Assembly: GCF_034541975.1 (NCBI RefSeq)
Contig: NZ_JAVYJM010000001.1
Length of the DNA stretch: 64,000 bases
Source: Dermacoccus abyssi
Lineage (GTDB): Bacteria > Actinomycetota > Actinomycetes > Actinomycetales > Dermatophilaceae
Reading direction: 5' to 3' (one strand)
Under the pieces are notes generated by a model. That model made no database searches. It worked only from the letters and a program-made list of their open reading frames with translations, and was not told where the DNA came from. A program made the position numbers and the translations under genes. Shown one piece after another: positions 16,242 through 24,203 of this stretch. Position 1 is the stretch's first letter. Every line of letters begins with the position of its first letter.

Positions 16242-17543
16242 TCAGGCCCTCCAGTGCGAGCCCAGCGGGTAGCCCCCGTTGTCGCCGTTCTCGGTGGTCT
16301 TCGTGGCGAGCACCTGGTGCAGGTGCAGCCAACCCTCCTCGAACCCGAGGCGCGAGCCGGCCATGTAGATGCCCCACACGCGCGCGGTCGGCAGGCCGGC
16401 CTCGCCGACGCAGAACTCCCAGTTCGCCTCGAGGTTGCGGCACCACGCGGCCAGCGTGTGCGCGTACGACAGGCGCAGGTTCTCGTCGTGCTGCACCTCG
16501 AACCCGGCGTCGTGGCACTCCGCGATGAGGCGCCCCGGCGAGGCCAGTTCACCGTCGGGGAACACGTAGCGGTCCGTGAACGGCTCCGGGCGCGCCGACG
16601 CCGTGTCGTCACGACGCGTGATGCAGTGGTTGAGCAGACGCCCGCCGTCACGCAGCTTCGAGTGCAGGAACGTGAAGTAGTCGTGGTAGTTCTTCACGCC
16701 GATGTGCTCCGTCAGGCCGATCGAGCTCACCTTGTCGAAGCCCGTCTCCGTCACGTCGCGGTAGTCGCTGTGGCGAATCTCGACGAGGTGCTCAAGGCCC
16801 GCCTCGCGCACCGCGCGCTGGCCCCACTCCGCCTGCTCGCGGCTCAGCGTCACACCGAGCACACTCACGCCACGCTCGCGCGCCGCGTGGATCGCCATGC
16901 CGCCCCAGCCGCAGCCGACGTCGAGCAACCGATCGCCCGGCTGCAGGTCGAGCTTGTCCGCCACGAGCGCGAACTTTCGCTCCTGCGCCTCCTCCAGCGA
17001 ATCCGTCGCCGCGTCGTAGACGGCACACGTGTACGCCATCGACGGGCCGAGCACCTTCTCGTAGAACGCGTTCGAGACGTCGTAGTGGTAGCTGATCGAA
17101 TCGGCCGCCCGCGACATCGGGTTCACCTTCGCGAGGTGACGCTTCCAGCGCGGCTGGCTCTCGATCTCCGGCAACGGCGGGTGCTTGAGCGCCTTCGTCC
17201 CCAGCGCCTTGACGATCGGCGCGAGCACCGACGCCGCGTCACGCTTGCCCAGATCCTTCACGCGCAGATCGCGCTTGATGAGGCTAAACACCTCGTACGG
17301 GTCGCCCTCGGAGAAGCCCGTCCCCGTCAGCGTTCCCGTGAGGTACGCGCGAGCGAGCCCCAGGTCGCCGGGCGCTGTGAGGAGGTAACGCAGCCCCTCC
17401 TCGTTCTCGATCCGCAGCTGGATCGCAGCGTCCTTCGGCCCGACGTCGGTGCCGTCGTACGCGGTGAGGCGCATCGGCAGCGGCTCCTCGAGCACCGCGG
17501 TGACGGCCTGCTGAACGAGGGGTGCGCCGGTCGGCGTGGTCAT
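16242..17543 (-). CDS. Fatty acid methyltransferase of the cyclopropane synthase family (TmsB/BfaB-like)
   Basis: A 433-residue S-adenosylmethionine enzyme of the CFA synthase superfamily. The SAM site LLDVGCGWGGMAIHAA is at about residues 207-222; the preceding SISYHYDVSNAFYEKVLGPS and the later SSIGLTEHIG are diagnostic. It adds a methylene group to an unsaturated acyl chain of a phospholipid. Its 4-bp ATGA overlap with the flavoprotein gene upstream matches the tmsA-tmsB pair of actinobacteria, where TmsB makes a 10-methylene intermediate of 10-methyl fatty acids. An ordinary cyclopropane product remains possible. Confidence 0.88.
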   Translation of the reverse strand: MTTPTGAPLVQQAVTAVLEEPLPMRLTAYDGTDVGPKDAAIQLRIENEEGLRYLLTAPGDLGLARAYLTGTLTGTGFSEGDPYEVFSLIKRDLRVKDLGKRDAASVLAPIVKALGTKALKHPPLPEIESQPRWKRHLAKVNPMSRAADSISYHYDVSNAFYEKVLGPSMAYTCAVYDAATDSLEEAQERKFALVADKLDLQPGDRLLDVGCGWGGMAIHAARERGVSVLGVTLSREQAEWGQRAVREAGLEHLVEIRHSDYRDVTETGFDKVSSIGLTEHIGVKNYHDYFTFLHSKLRDGGRLLNHCITRRDDTASARPEPFTDRYVFPDGELASPGRLIAECHDAGFEVQHDENLRLSYAHTLAAWCRNLEANWEFCVGEAGLPTARVWGIYMAGSRLGFEEGWLHLHQVLATKTTENGDNGGYPLGSHWRA

Positions 17544-18934
17544 GCGTGAGTCCTTACCTTGTCTGCGAATTCGGGCAGTCGGCCCGAGGGGTCGTACATC
17601 GACTTCATACGGCGGTATTCGGCTGCGCCGTAGAGGTCTTCGAAGGTCTGAGCGTCGTAGTAGACGTCGGAGTACAGCGACTTGTGACCGCCCATCGTGG
17701 GCAGCACGGCCTCGATGTCGCGGTTGACGTCGCCGTCCGCGCGGCCGGGCTCGATGGCCACCGTGCCCCAGAACCCGACATTGACGTAGGTGCGATTCGG
17801 CTCGAGCCGGTACAGGGGCCACGCCTGATCGCCGCGCAAACGCAGCGGGCAGACCCACACCGGCGTCATGCCGACGTGCTCGTCGAACCACGGCATGAAG
17901 TTCACGAGTTCCTCGAGCGGCACCTCGACGTCCTGGACGACGCGCTCACGCGGTAGCTCGCCGCGCATGGAGTCGATCTTCGCGGCCACGCCGTAGCGGT
18001 TCTCGAAGCCGACAATGCGGTGGAATACGTCGCTGCGGCGGTACTTGCTCGGCCACAGCCGGCGGACCGTCGGGTTCTGCACACCGAACGCGTTGGAGCA
18101 CCAGAACCAGTCCGTGTCCCAGCGCCAGATGTAGTCGTGCGCCGTGAGGGTGTCGCGGTCCAGCTCTTCGATGCTGCGGTAGAAGATGCGCTGACCGGTG
18201 TAATCGCTCGGGTGACGGCGAACGTCGGGGAAGAAGTTCGCGAGGACGAGGTAGCACTCGCCCGGCGAGACGATCATGCCGTCGAGGCCGTCGACGCGCT
18301 CGCCCTCCCACACCTCGTCCGCGACGATGCGCTCGATCGCCTCCGTCATCGCCCGGGCGGAATCGAAGCGGACGTTGCGCGTCTCGACGAGGTCGCCGAT
18401 CGGCGCGAGCTCGATGCGCAGGCGCGTCGCATAGCCGAGGCTGCCGTAGCTGTTCGGGAAGGCCCGGAAGAGGTCGGCGTGCTCGTTCGTCGGCGTCGCC
18501 GTGACGATCGTGCCCTCCCCCGTGAACACGTCCATCTCAAGGACGGATTCGTGCGGCAGCCCGTTGCGGAACGACGTCGACTCGATGCCCAGGCCCGTCA
18601 CCGCACCGCCGAGCGTGATGGTGCGCAGCTGCGGCACGACGAACGGCATGAGGCCGTGCTGAAGCGTGACGTCGACGAGGTTCTCGTACGTGCACATGCC
18701 CTGGACGTCGGCCGTGCGCGCTTCGGCGTCGATGCTGATGACGCCGGCGAGGCCCTCGACGTAGAGCCCGCGGGTGGCGCGCTCGCGCGGACGGAAGAGG
18801 TTCGAGGTCTTCTTCGCGAGGCGCACCGTCTCGTCCGGGCCGAGCGCGGCGAAGGACTCTCGCAGGCGCGAAACAGCCCGCTCGTGAGCCTCGACTCCGA
18901 CCGGACGCGCGGCCTGAGAATTTCTATTGGACAT
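17540..18934 (-). CDS. FAD-dependent reductase/oxidase (TmsA/BfaA-like)
   Basis: A 464-residue FAD-binding oxidoreductase of the vanillyl-alcohol-oxidase fold, related to the DHCR24 group. The FAD domain shows SRLRESFAALG, GLYVEGLAGVISID, and QLRTITLGGAVTGLGIES at residues 100-120. In the tmsAB system the flavoprotein reduces the 10-methylene acyl chain to 10-methyl using NADPH. Here it is the first gene of the pair and its stop overlaps the methyltransferase start. The ATG at 18934 has GTGAGGT upstream. Pairing makes the assignment stronger than either gene alone. Confidence 0.85.
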   Translation of the reverse strand: MSNRNSQAARPVGVEAHERAVSRLRESFAALGPDETVRLAKKTSNLFRPRERATRGLYVEGLAGVISIDAEARTADVQGMCTYENLVDVTLQHGLMPFVVPQLRTITLGGAVTGLGIESTSFRNGLPHESVLEMDVFTGEGTIVTATPTNEHADLFRAFPNSYGSLGYATRLRIELAPIGDLVETRNVRFDSARAMTEAIERIVADEVWEGERVDGLDGMIVSPGECYLVLANFFPDVRRHPSDYTGQRIFYRSIEELDRDTLTAHDYIWRWDTDWFWCSNAFGVQNPTVRRLWPSKYRRSDVFHRIVGFENRYGVAAKIDSMRGELPRERVVQDVEVPLEELVNFMPWFDEHVGMTPVWVCPLRLRGDQAWPLYRLEPNRTYVNVGFWGTVAIEPGRADGDVNRDIEAVLPTMGGHKSLYSDVYYDAQTFEDLYGAAEYRRMKSMYDPSGRLPEFADKVRTHA

Positions 18935-19021
18935 CGAAGTACCTCACGTTCTGACGCTACACCCGGCCCCAGATTATCCGCGACCTCCCGCGGATGAGAC
19001 GGTGCTCACGCCCTGGGGTGT

Positions 19022-20278
19022 CTACCCGAACAGGGCTTCGCTCCACGCGTTGCGGAACATCCCGTCGGGGTCGTGACGGCGCGCCTCGGCATCCACCTCC
19101 GGCAGCGCCGGGAAGAGTTCGAGCATCCGCTCGCGCGACGTGGCGTAGAGCTTGCCCCAGTGCGGGCGCGCGTCGAACGGCTCGAGCGCAGCCTCCAACC
19201 GAGGCAGGAAGCGCATGACGGCGTCCGGGTCGCGATGCCACGTGATGTGCACCGCGACGACGTCCGCGCCGCGCATCGGGCTGAGCGACAGGTCGTCACC
19301 GGCGACGGCGCGAATCTCCATCGAGTGCGCCAACGTGGCGAAGACGTCGGCGAACTGCGGCAGCGCTGACAGGGCAGCACCGGCGTGCTCGCGCGGCACG
19401 AGGTACTCAGACTGCACCTCCTCCCCCACGCTCGGCTCAAACTCGGAGCGGAAGTGCGTGAGGCGCTCGTAGCTCGGCCCGGCCACTCCGAGTTGCTCCG
19501 TGACGGCCACGGGGTCGGCACCCGGCGAGGGATGACGCGCACTCGTGGCGGCGCGGGCTCCGAGGATCTCAGCCTGCGCGGCGTTACCGCCGCTACGCTT
19601 GGCGAACAGGTGCGCGCGACCACCGTCCTGCCAGTTCGGGGCGAGGCTGAACGAGTACAGCTCGCCGACGAGCGTGTCGAAGTGCTCGACGGCGGCCGCG
19701 TAGTCGAGGCCCTCGTACACCGTCGTCGCGATCCCGAACGCGGGCACGACGTCGAGTTCGAGCTCGACGATCGGCCCGAACAGCCCCAGGTGCACGGGGT
19801 AGTGCGCAAAACCTGCGTCACCGCGACGCACGATGCGCAGATCGCCGTCGGCCGTGACGTGCGTGAGGGAACGCACCGCGGACGCAAGGCTCGGCTGCGT
19901 GACGCCCGAGCCGTGCGTCGCCGTCGCGATGGCGCCCGCGATGGTGATGTGCGGCAGCGACGCGAGGTTCGCGAGCGCCAACCCGTGCTCGGCGAGCGCC
20001 GCGTTCGCCTCGGCGTAGGTGATGCCGCCGTCGACCCACGCACTGCCCTCGTTCGTCACCTCGACGCGGCGCGGCAGGTCGCGCAGGGTGACGTGGACGC
20101 CGTCGGTGTCGGCGATGGCGTTGAAGCAGTGCCGGGTGCCGACGACCCGCAGCCGCTTGCCCGACGCTCGAGCCGCGCGCACCGCGTCCTGCACCTGTTC
20201 GACGCTCGTGGGCGCGAGGCGCTCACTGGCTTCGTAGGCGACGTTTCCGGCCCAGTTCGTCACGGGGATCTCGCTCAT
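19022..20278 (-). CDS. FAD-linked alditol oxidase / aldonolactone oxidase family protein
   Basis: A 418-residue flavoprotein with a VAO-type FAD domain: the segment VVGTRHCFNAIAD contains the His expected to attach FAD covalently, followed by WVDGGITYAEANAAL and ITIAGAIATATHGSG. The C-terminal domain carries the HWGK motif (RPHWGKLYA) seen in alditol and L-gulonolactone oxidases. Streptomyces AldO oxidises xylitol and sorbitol with oxygen; the substrate here is not known. The start at 20278 begins the conserved region; the ribosome site is weak. It lies 34 bp downstream of the M15 peptidase gene and may be read through from it. Confidence 0.85.
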   Translation of the reverse strand: MSEIPVTNWAGNVAYEASERLAPTSVEQVQDAVRAARASGKRLRVVGTRHCFNAIADTDGVHVTLRDLPRRVEVTNEGSAWVDGGITYAEANAALAEHGLALANLASLPHITIAGAIATATHGSGVTQPSLASAVRSLTHVTADGDLRIVRRGDAGFAHYPVHLGLFGPIVELELDVVPAFGIATTVYEGLDYAAAVEHFDTLVGELYSFSLAPNWQDGGRAHLFAKRSGGNAAQAEILGARAATSARHPSPGADPVAVTEQLGVAGPSYERLTHFRSEFEPSVGEEVQSEYLVPREHAGAALSALPQFADVFATLAHSMEIRAVAGDDLSLSPMRGADVVAVHITWHRDPDAVMRFLPRLEAALEPFDARPHWGKLYATSRERMLELFPALPEVDAEARRHDPDGMFRNAWSEALFG

Positions 20279-20312
20279 GAAACGACGCTGTACCCGCGGG
20301 CCGAGGGTGAGG

Positions 20313-21551
20313 TCAGCCGATGAAGTTGTAGTGCCAGGACTCGGGATTCGAGCCGTTCCGGTCGAGGTAGGCGGGCCGGTCCCAGCCGTACTCCTTGCCG
20401 TGAGCGGTGAGCCACGTGTCGTACGGGCCACCGAAGCCGGAGCGATACGGAGTGCCGGACATGGCGCTGCTGCTGCGGGTCTCCAGGTCGATGGCCACGC
20501 CCATCCCGTGGTTGGACGTGCCCGGCCGGGCAGCCCGGGGGTATCCGAGGAAGCCGGCGTACTTCTGCTGCGTCGTCAGGTCGCGGTAGGCCTCGCCGAT
20601 CTTGATGTCGTAGCCGTACTGAGCGCGGAAGGCCGCGTTCATCTCGACGAACGACTTCGCGGCCGGGCACGCCAGGAACCGGGGCTGCGTGGGGGCCCAT
20701 TTCGTCTGGGTCCAAGAGGGCAGGGCGCACATGTCGTTCTTCTTCGCGACGCCGTTGTACGCGGACATGGTGTTGGTCGCGTAGATAAGGGCCGACGAGA
20801 CGTAGCGACCCGTGTGAGCGCCGGAGGTGATCCTGAACCAGTCGTCGCTCACGTACTTGCCCTTGAGTGCGGTGCCCTTCGGGATGTACGCCACGAGCTT
20901 GGAGTGCGTCGTCGCCGCCGAGCGCACCGCGATGGGGTCGCGGTTCGTGATGACGTACCGGGTGACGGTGATGCCGACGGGCGCTTTGTTCGTGCCGAGT
21001 GCGGTGGGCCCGGACCGGAGCGGGTCGGTCCACAGCAGGTCGATGTTGCGCAGGTACTTGCCGTTGTAGGGCCCGCCGGTGATCTTGAACAGCTTGGTGC
21101 CGGCAATCTTGCCGGTGACCTTGGTGTTCACGGGGATCGTGGTCAGCTGGGTTCCGGCGCTGTTGTACAGGTAGGTCTTGGCGTACCCGACCCAGGCCGG
21201 CGTGCCGGTCGGCGCGGGGAGGCTCGGCTTCTTGGCCGGCGGGGCAGTGGCCGTCGTCTTCGCAAGAACACTGTCCTTGACGTACTTGCCTGCGTACTTG
21301 CTGGGGGTGCTGATCTTGACCCAGCCGTTGGAAAGCGTGCCGGTGACCGTTGTGCCAACGGGCATCTTGCCGACGAGGACGGAGCTCGTGGCCGGGCTCG
21401 TGCGCGCATTCGTGGTTTGGAACGTGGAGCGGGTCACCGTGGTGGAGGTCGCGGCGGGCGCCGCGAGGCTGACGGCGGCGCTCCCCGCGACCGTGCCCCC
21501 GAGGGCGAGCGTCACGGCCACAGCGAAGCTGCGGGGGTTGGCGAGGATCAT
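20313..21551 (-). CDS. Secreted M15-family D,D-carboxypeptidase with N-terminal SH3-like repeats
   Basis: A 412-residue exported cell-wall enzyme. Residues 1-31 form a signal peptide ending near SLAAP. Two or more SH3-like beta domains follow (about 35-100 and 200-270), probably for wall binding. The C-terminal peptidase domain has the zinc motifs of the VanY/M15B type: SNHGMGVAIDLE (His, Asp) and ESWHYNF (Glu, His). The start ATG at 21551 has GGAG upstream. It trims terminal D-Ala from peptidoglycan stems, by family; the biological role is not visible from context. Confidence 0.9.
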   Translation of the reverse strand: MILANPRSFAVAVTLALGGTVAGSAAVSLAAPAATSTTVTRSTFQTTNARTSPATSSVLVGKMPVGTTVTGTLSNGWVKISTPSKYAGKYVKDSVLAKTTATAPPAKKPSLPAPTGTPAWVGYAKTYLYNSAGTQLTTIPVNTKVTGKIAGTKLFKITGGPYNGKYLRNIDLLWTDPLRSGPTALGTNKAPVGITVTRYVITNRDPIAVRSAATTHSKLVAYIPKGTALKGKYVSDDWFRITSGAHTGRYVSSALIYATNTMSAYNGVAKKNDMCALPSWTQTKWAPTQPRFLACPAAKSFVEMNAAFRAQYGYDIKIGEAYRDLTTQQKYAGFLGYPRAARPGTSNHGMGVAIDLETRSSSAMSGTPYRSGFGGPYDTWLTAHGKEYGWDRPAYLDRNGSNPESWHYNFIG

Positions 21552-21866
21552 GCAGTTCTCCAGGATTCAGGCATGCCCGCTCGCGAGGCGACCGAGGTGG
21601 TGGCCGGCGACGGACGACGGGCTCGTCAGGCAGCGCGAGCGCCGAGAATCCCGGCCACCACAGAGTCGCCCACACGACGCTGCGCGATGCCCGAAGGCAC
21701 CGATCTTCGACGCCCCCGTGGAAGACGTTGCCGCCACGGTGCGTGACGGAGATCTCGCTCTTGGCGTGACGTTATACCCCCTGCACCGACAATCAGCCCG
21801 AAGCGCACGAATCCTTCAGACAGCCCCCGGTGACAAGTTCGTGTCGACACCCATGGCTGGCGGGCC

Positions 21867-21962
21867 TCAGATCGTGACGACCATCTTGCCGGTGTTGCCG
21901 CCGGTGAGCAGATCCATGAACGCCTGCGGCGCGTTCTCCAGCCCCTCGACAACCGTCTCGTC
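21867..21962 (-). pseudogene. Duplicated 3' end of the MDR oxidoreductase gene
   Basis: Reading the minus strand gives ETVVEGLENAPQAFMDLLTG, then GNTGKMVVTI and stop, the last 30 residues of the oxidoreductase encoded at 22651-23667. The DNA match is wider: 21862-21962 equals 22646-22746 at 96 of 101 positions, with three silent and two Val/Ile differences. No start or upstream part exists. It marks one edge of an inserted or rearranged segment of 784 bp period. Confidence 0.85.
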
Positions 21963-21993
21963 TTCGGTCACGAGACATTGCGCGGTGACGAAG

Positions 21994-22239
21994 ATGCCCC
22001 GCTCAGTTGACAAGATTCTGGAGCACGCCGACGAACTGACCACCCGATTCGAGACCTAGGAGCCCAGCCCGAACGACGAGGTCGACCCGCGTGCTCCCGT
22101 GAACTGCGTTCGGCCGCCGCGGAACGCTCCTCCGCCGAGCGTCACCTCTGGGACCGGAAGCGGTTCGCCTGGCACGCGACTTCGGGATGTCGTGGCGGCC
22201 CTCGGAACCTTCATCGGAGCAGTAGCGAGACAGCGCTAC
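21994..22239 (+). pseudogene. Decayed small gene of an unrecognised actinobacterial family
   Basis: Reading starts MPRSVDKILEHADELTTRFE and hits an in-frame TAG at 22057. Family-like sequence continues in the same frame (EPSPNDEVDP), then in a second frame (ELRSAAAERSSAERHL) and a third (VAALGTFIGAVARQRY near 22239). The order of an N-terminal helix, an alanine-rich charged helix and a C-terminal helix-turn-helix-like end resembles small actinobacterial DNA-binding or antitoxin-like proteins. One stop and at least two frameshifts make it non-functional. The family is inferred from composition only. Confidence 0.45.
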
Positions 22240-22264
22240 TGCCCATGCGACGCATTAACCCGAT

Positions 22265-22642
22265 TCACGAGTGCAGCGGCGCAACTGTCTGCTGGTAGAG
22301 CGCCAGGCGCGGTTCGTCGTCGACGAGCCGATAAACGCTCGTCATGAGCGCGCTGAACGGCTCGTCGTCCCCGCGACGTGCCGTGGCGCGGTACGTCAGC
22401 GCGGCAGCCGATGCGCCGAGGGGTAGCAGCTTCACGTTGCTGAGCTCGTACATCGACCACGGCGGCGCGCCGTCGAGCGACTCGACCACCCCGCCGCGAT
22501 CGAGCAGGAGCCCGCCCGCCAGGAGCATGACGCCGTCATCGGTCATAAGGCGGCCGTAGAAGTCAGCACCCGTGCTCGAACACAGCGCCTGCCAACCGCG
22601 GTGCTCCAATGTGACGAGGCGTTCTTCGCTCAGGTTCGACAC
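22265..22642 (-). CDS. DUF4440/SnoaL-like small protein
   Basis: A 125-residue protein with the cystatin-like NTF2 fold pattern: an N-terminal helix (SEERLVTLEHRGWQALCS), FYGRLMTDDGVMLLAGG, then beta strands ending SALMTSVYRLVDDEPRLALYQQ. The GTG at 22642 is eight bases after the oxidoreductase stop and has GAGG just upstream, so the two genes form an operon. NTF2-fold proteins bind small molecules or act as enzymes; no function can be assigned. It lies inside the segment bounded by the duplicated oxidoreductase 3' ends. Confidence 0.7.
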   Translation of the reverse strand: MSNLSEERLVTLEHRGWQALCSSTGADFYGRLMTDDGVMLLAGGLLLDRGGVVESLDGAPPWSMYELSNVKLLPLGASAAALTYRATARRGDDEPFSALMTSVYRLVDDEPRLALYQQTVAPLHS

Positions 22643-22650
22643 GGTGGGCC

Positions 22651-23667
22651 TCAGATCGTGATGACCATCTTGCCGGTGTTGCCACCGGTGAGTAGATCCA
22701 TGAACGCCTGCGGCGCGTTCTCGAGCCCCTCGATAACCGTCTCGTCCCACGTGACCTCGCCGGAGGCGATCCAGCGCGCCATCTTCTCCTGGAACTCCGG
22801 CACGAGGTCGCGGTGGTCGGCCTGGATGAACCCGCGCATCGTGAGGCGCTTGCCGATCATGAGGGCCAGGTTGCGCGGCGCAGCCGGCGGCTCCGTCGAG
22901 TTGTACTGCGCGATGGCGCCACACATCGCGATGCGCCCGTTGAGGTTGAGCGCCGAGATGGCCGCCTCGAGGTGGTCGCCGCCCACGTTGTCGAAGTACA
23001 CGTCGATGCCGTCGGGCGCCGCGTCCTTGAGCTGACGACGCACGTCACCGTCCTTGTAGTTGAACGCCGCGTCGAAGCCGCTCTCCTTGGCGCGCTCCAC
23101 CTTCTCCGGCGAACCGGCCGAACCGATGACGCGCGACGCGCCCTCGAGCTTCGCGATCTGCCCCACGAGCGAACCGACGGCACCCGCCGCGCCCGAGACG
23201 AAGACGGCGTCGCCCGGCTTGAACTCGGCCGTGCGCAGCAGGCCGCCGTACGCGGTGATGCCCGGCATGCCCAGCACGCCGAGGTACGTGGACGGCGAGA
23301 TCTCGACGCCGTTGATCTCCCGCTCCACCTTGCGCGCGCCCTTCGCCGGGACGACCGCGAGGTCGCGCCAGCCGAGACCGTGCAGCACGAGGTCGCCCGC
23401 GGCGAACCCGTCGGCCTTCGACTCGACGACCTCACCGACCGCGCCACCGTCGAGCGGCTCGTCGATCTGGAACGGCGGAACGTACGACTTCACGTCGTTC
23501 ATGCGCCCACGCATGTACGGGTCGACGCTCATCACGACGTTGCGCACGAGCAGCTCACCGTCACCGAGCGCGGGCAGTTCGCGCTCCTCGAGACGGAAGT
23601 TGTCGGCCGTCGGAGCACCCTCCGGGCGCGACGCGAGAACGATGATGCGGGCCTTGTCGAAAGTCAT
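22651..23667 (-). CDS. NADP-dependent MDR oxidoreductase (CurA/PTGR-like)
   Basis: A 338-residue zinc-free medium-chain reductase. The leukotriene-B4-dehydrogenase-like group shows SVDPYMRGRMND near the N-terminus, LGVLGMPGITAYGGLL, the Rossmann motif VSGAAGAVGSLVGQIAK and VYFDNVGGDHLEAA, all present. Relatives reduce the double bond of unsaturated ketones such as curcumin or prostaglandins using NADPH. The ATG is at 23667. Its last 96 bp exist again at 21867-21962, evidence of local rearrangement. Confidence 0.92.
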   Translation of the reverse strand: MTFDKARIIVLASRPEGAPTADNFRLEERELPALGDGELLVRNVVMSVDPYMRGRMNDVKSYVPPFQIDEPLDGGAVGEVVESKADGFAAGDLVLHGLGWRDLAVVPAKGARKVEREINGVEISPSTYLGVLGMPGITAYGGLLRTAEFKPGDAVFVSGAAGAVGSLVGQIAKLEGASRVIGSAGSPEKVERAKESGFDAAFNYKDGDVRRQLKDAAPDGIDVYFDNVGGDHLEAAISALNLNGRIAMCGAIAQYNSTEPPAAPRNLALMIGKRLTMRGFIQADHRDLVPEFQEKMARWIASGEVTWDETVIEGLENAPQAFMDLLTGGNTGKMVITI

Positions 23668-23726
23668 GCCCTCACCTTGTCACACACCCCTGACAACCCC
23701 CTGGCCGCATGGCGCAAGATGGAACC

Positions 23727-24190
23727 ATGACCATCGAGATCTCGTACGCCACCGAGGCCGACATCGACGACGTCGCAAGCCTTTTCGAGCAGTACCGCAG
23801 CTTCTACGGCAAGGCCCCGACGCACGACGCCCGCACCTTCCTCGAGGAGCGCGTGGCCGGTGGCCAGTCGCTCGTCCTCGTCGCCCGCGACGGCTCCGCG
23901 TCGTCGGCTTCGCCCAGGCCTACCGCGCGTTCGACTCGATCCGCCTCGCCCACGAGTGGATCCTCACCGACCTCTTCGTCGACGGCGCCGCCCGCGGTCG
24001 TCGCGTCGGCGGTGGCCTCGTCGACGCTCTCGTGACGTCGGCCCGCGACAACGGAGCCCACGCCGTCATCGTCGAGACGGAGGCCGACAACGGCTACGCC
24101 CACCGTCTCTACGAATCGCGCGGGTTCGAGCAGGCCCGTGACACCGGCCGCTCCGTCCGCTACGCCCTGCACCTGCGCGACCACCACTGA
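23727..24190 (+). pseudogene. GNAT acetyltransferase gene with a frameshift
   Basis: The first part reads MTIEISYATEADIDDVASLF up to LVLVARDG at about 23893; the second part continues one frame over as RVVGFAQAYRAFDSIRLA and runs to the stop at 24190, with the acetyl-CoA loop GAARGRRVGGGLVDALV and YESRGFEQARDTGRSVRY. Together they make a normal 150-residue GNAT enzyme. Loss of one base around 23894-23900 (in GGCTCCGCGTCG) explains the shift. It could be a real mutation or a sequencing error; no slippery site or stimulator is obvious. Confidence 0.8.
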
Positions 24191-24203
24191 CGTCCGCAAC
24201 CGG

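Noticed and set aside
23880..23910. Programmed frameshift in the GNAT gene
   Set aside because: No slippery heptamer, internal ribosome-site-like stimulator or downstream hairpin is visible; mutation or read error is simpler.
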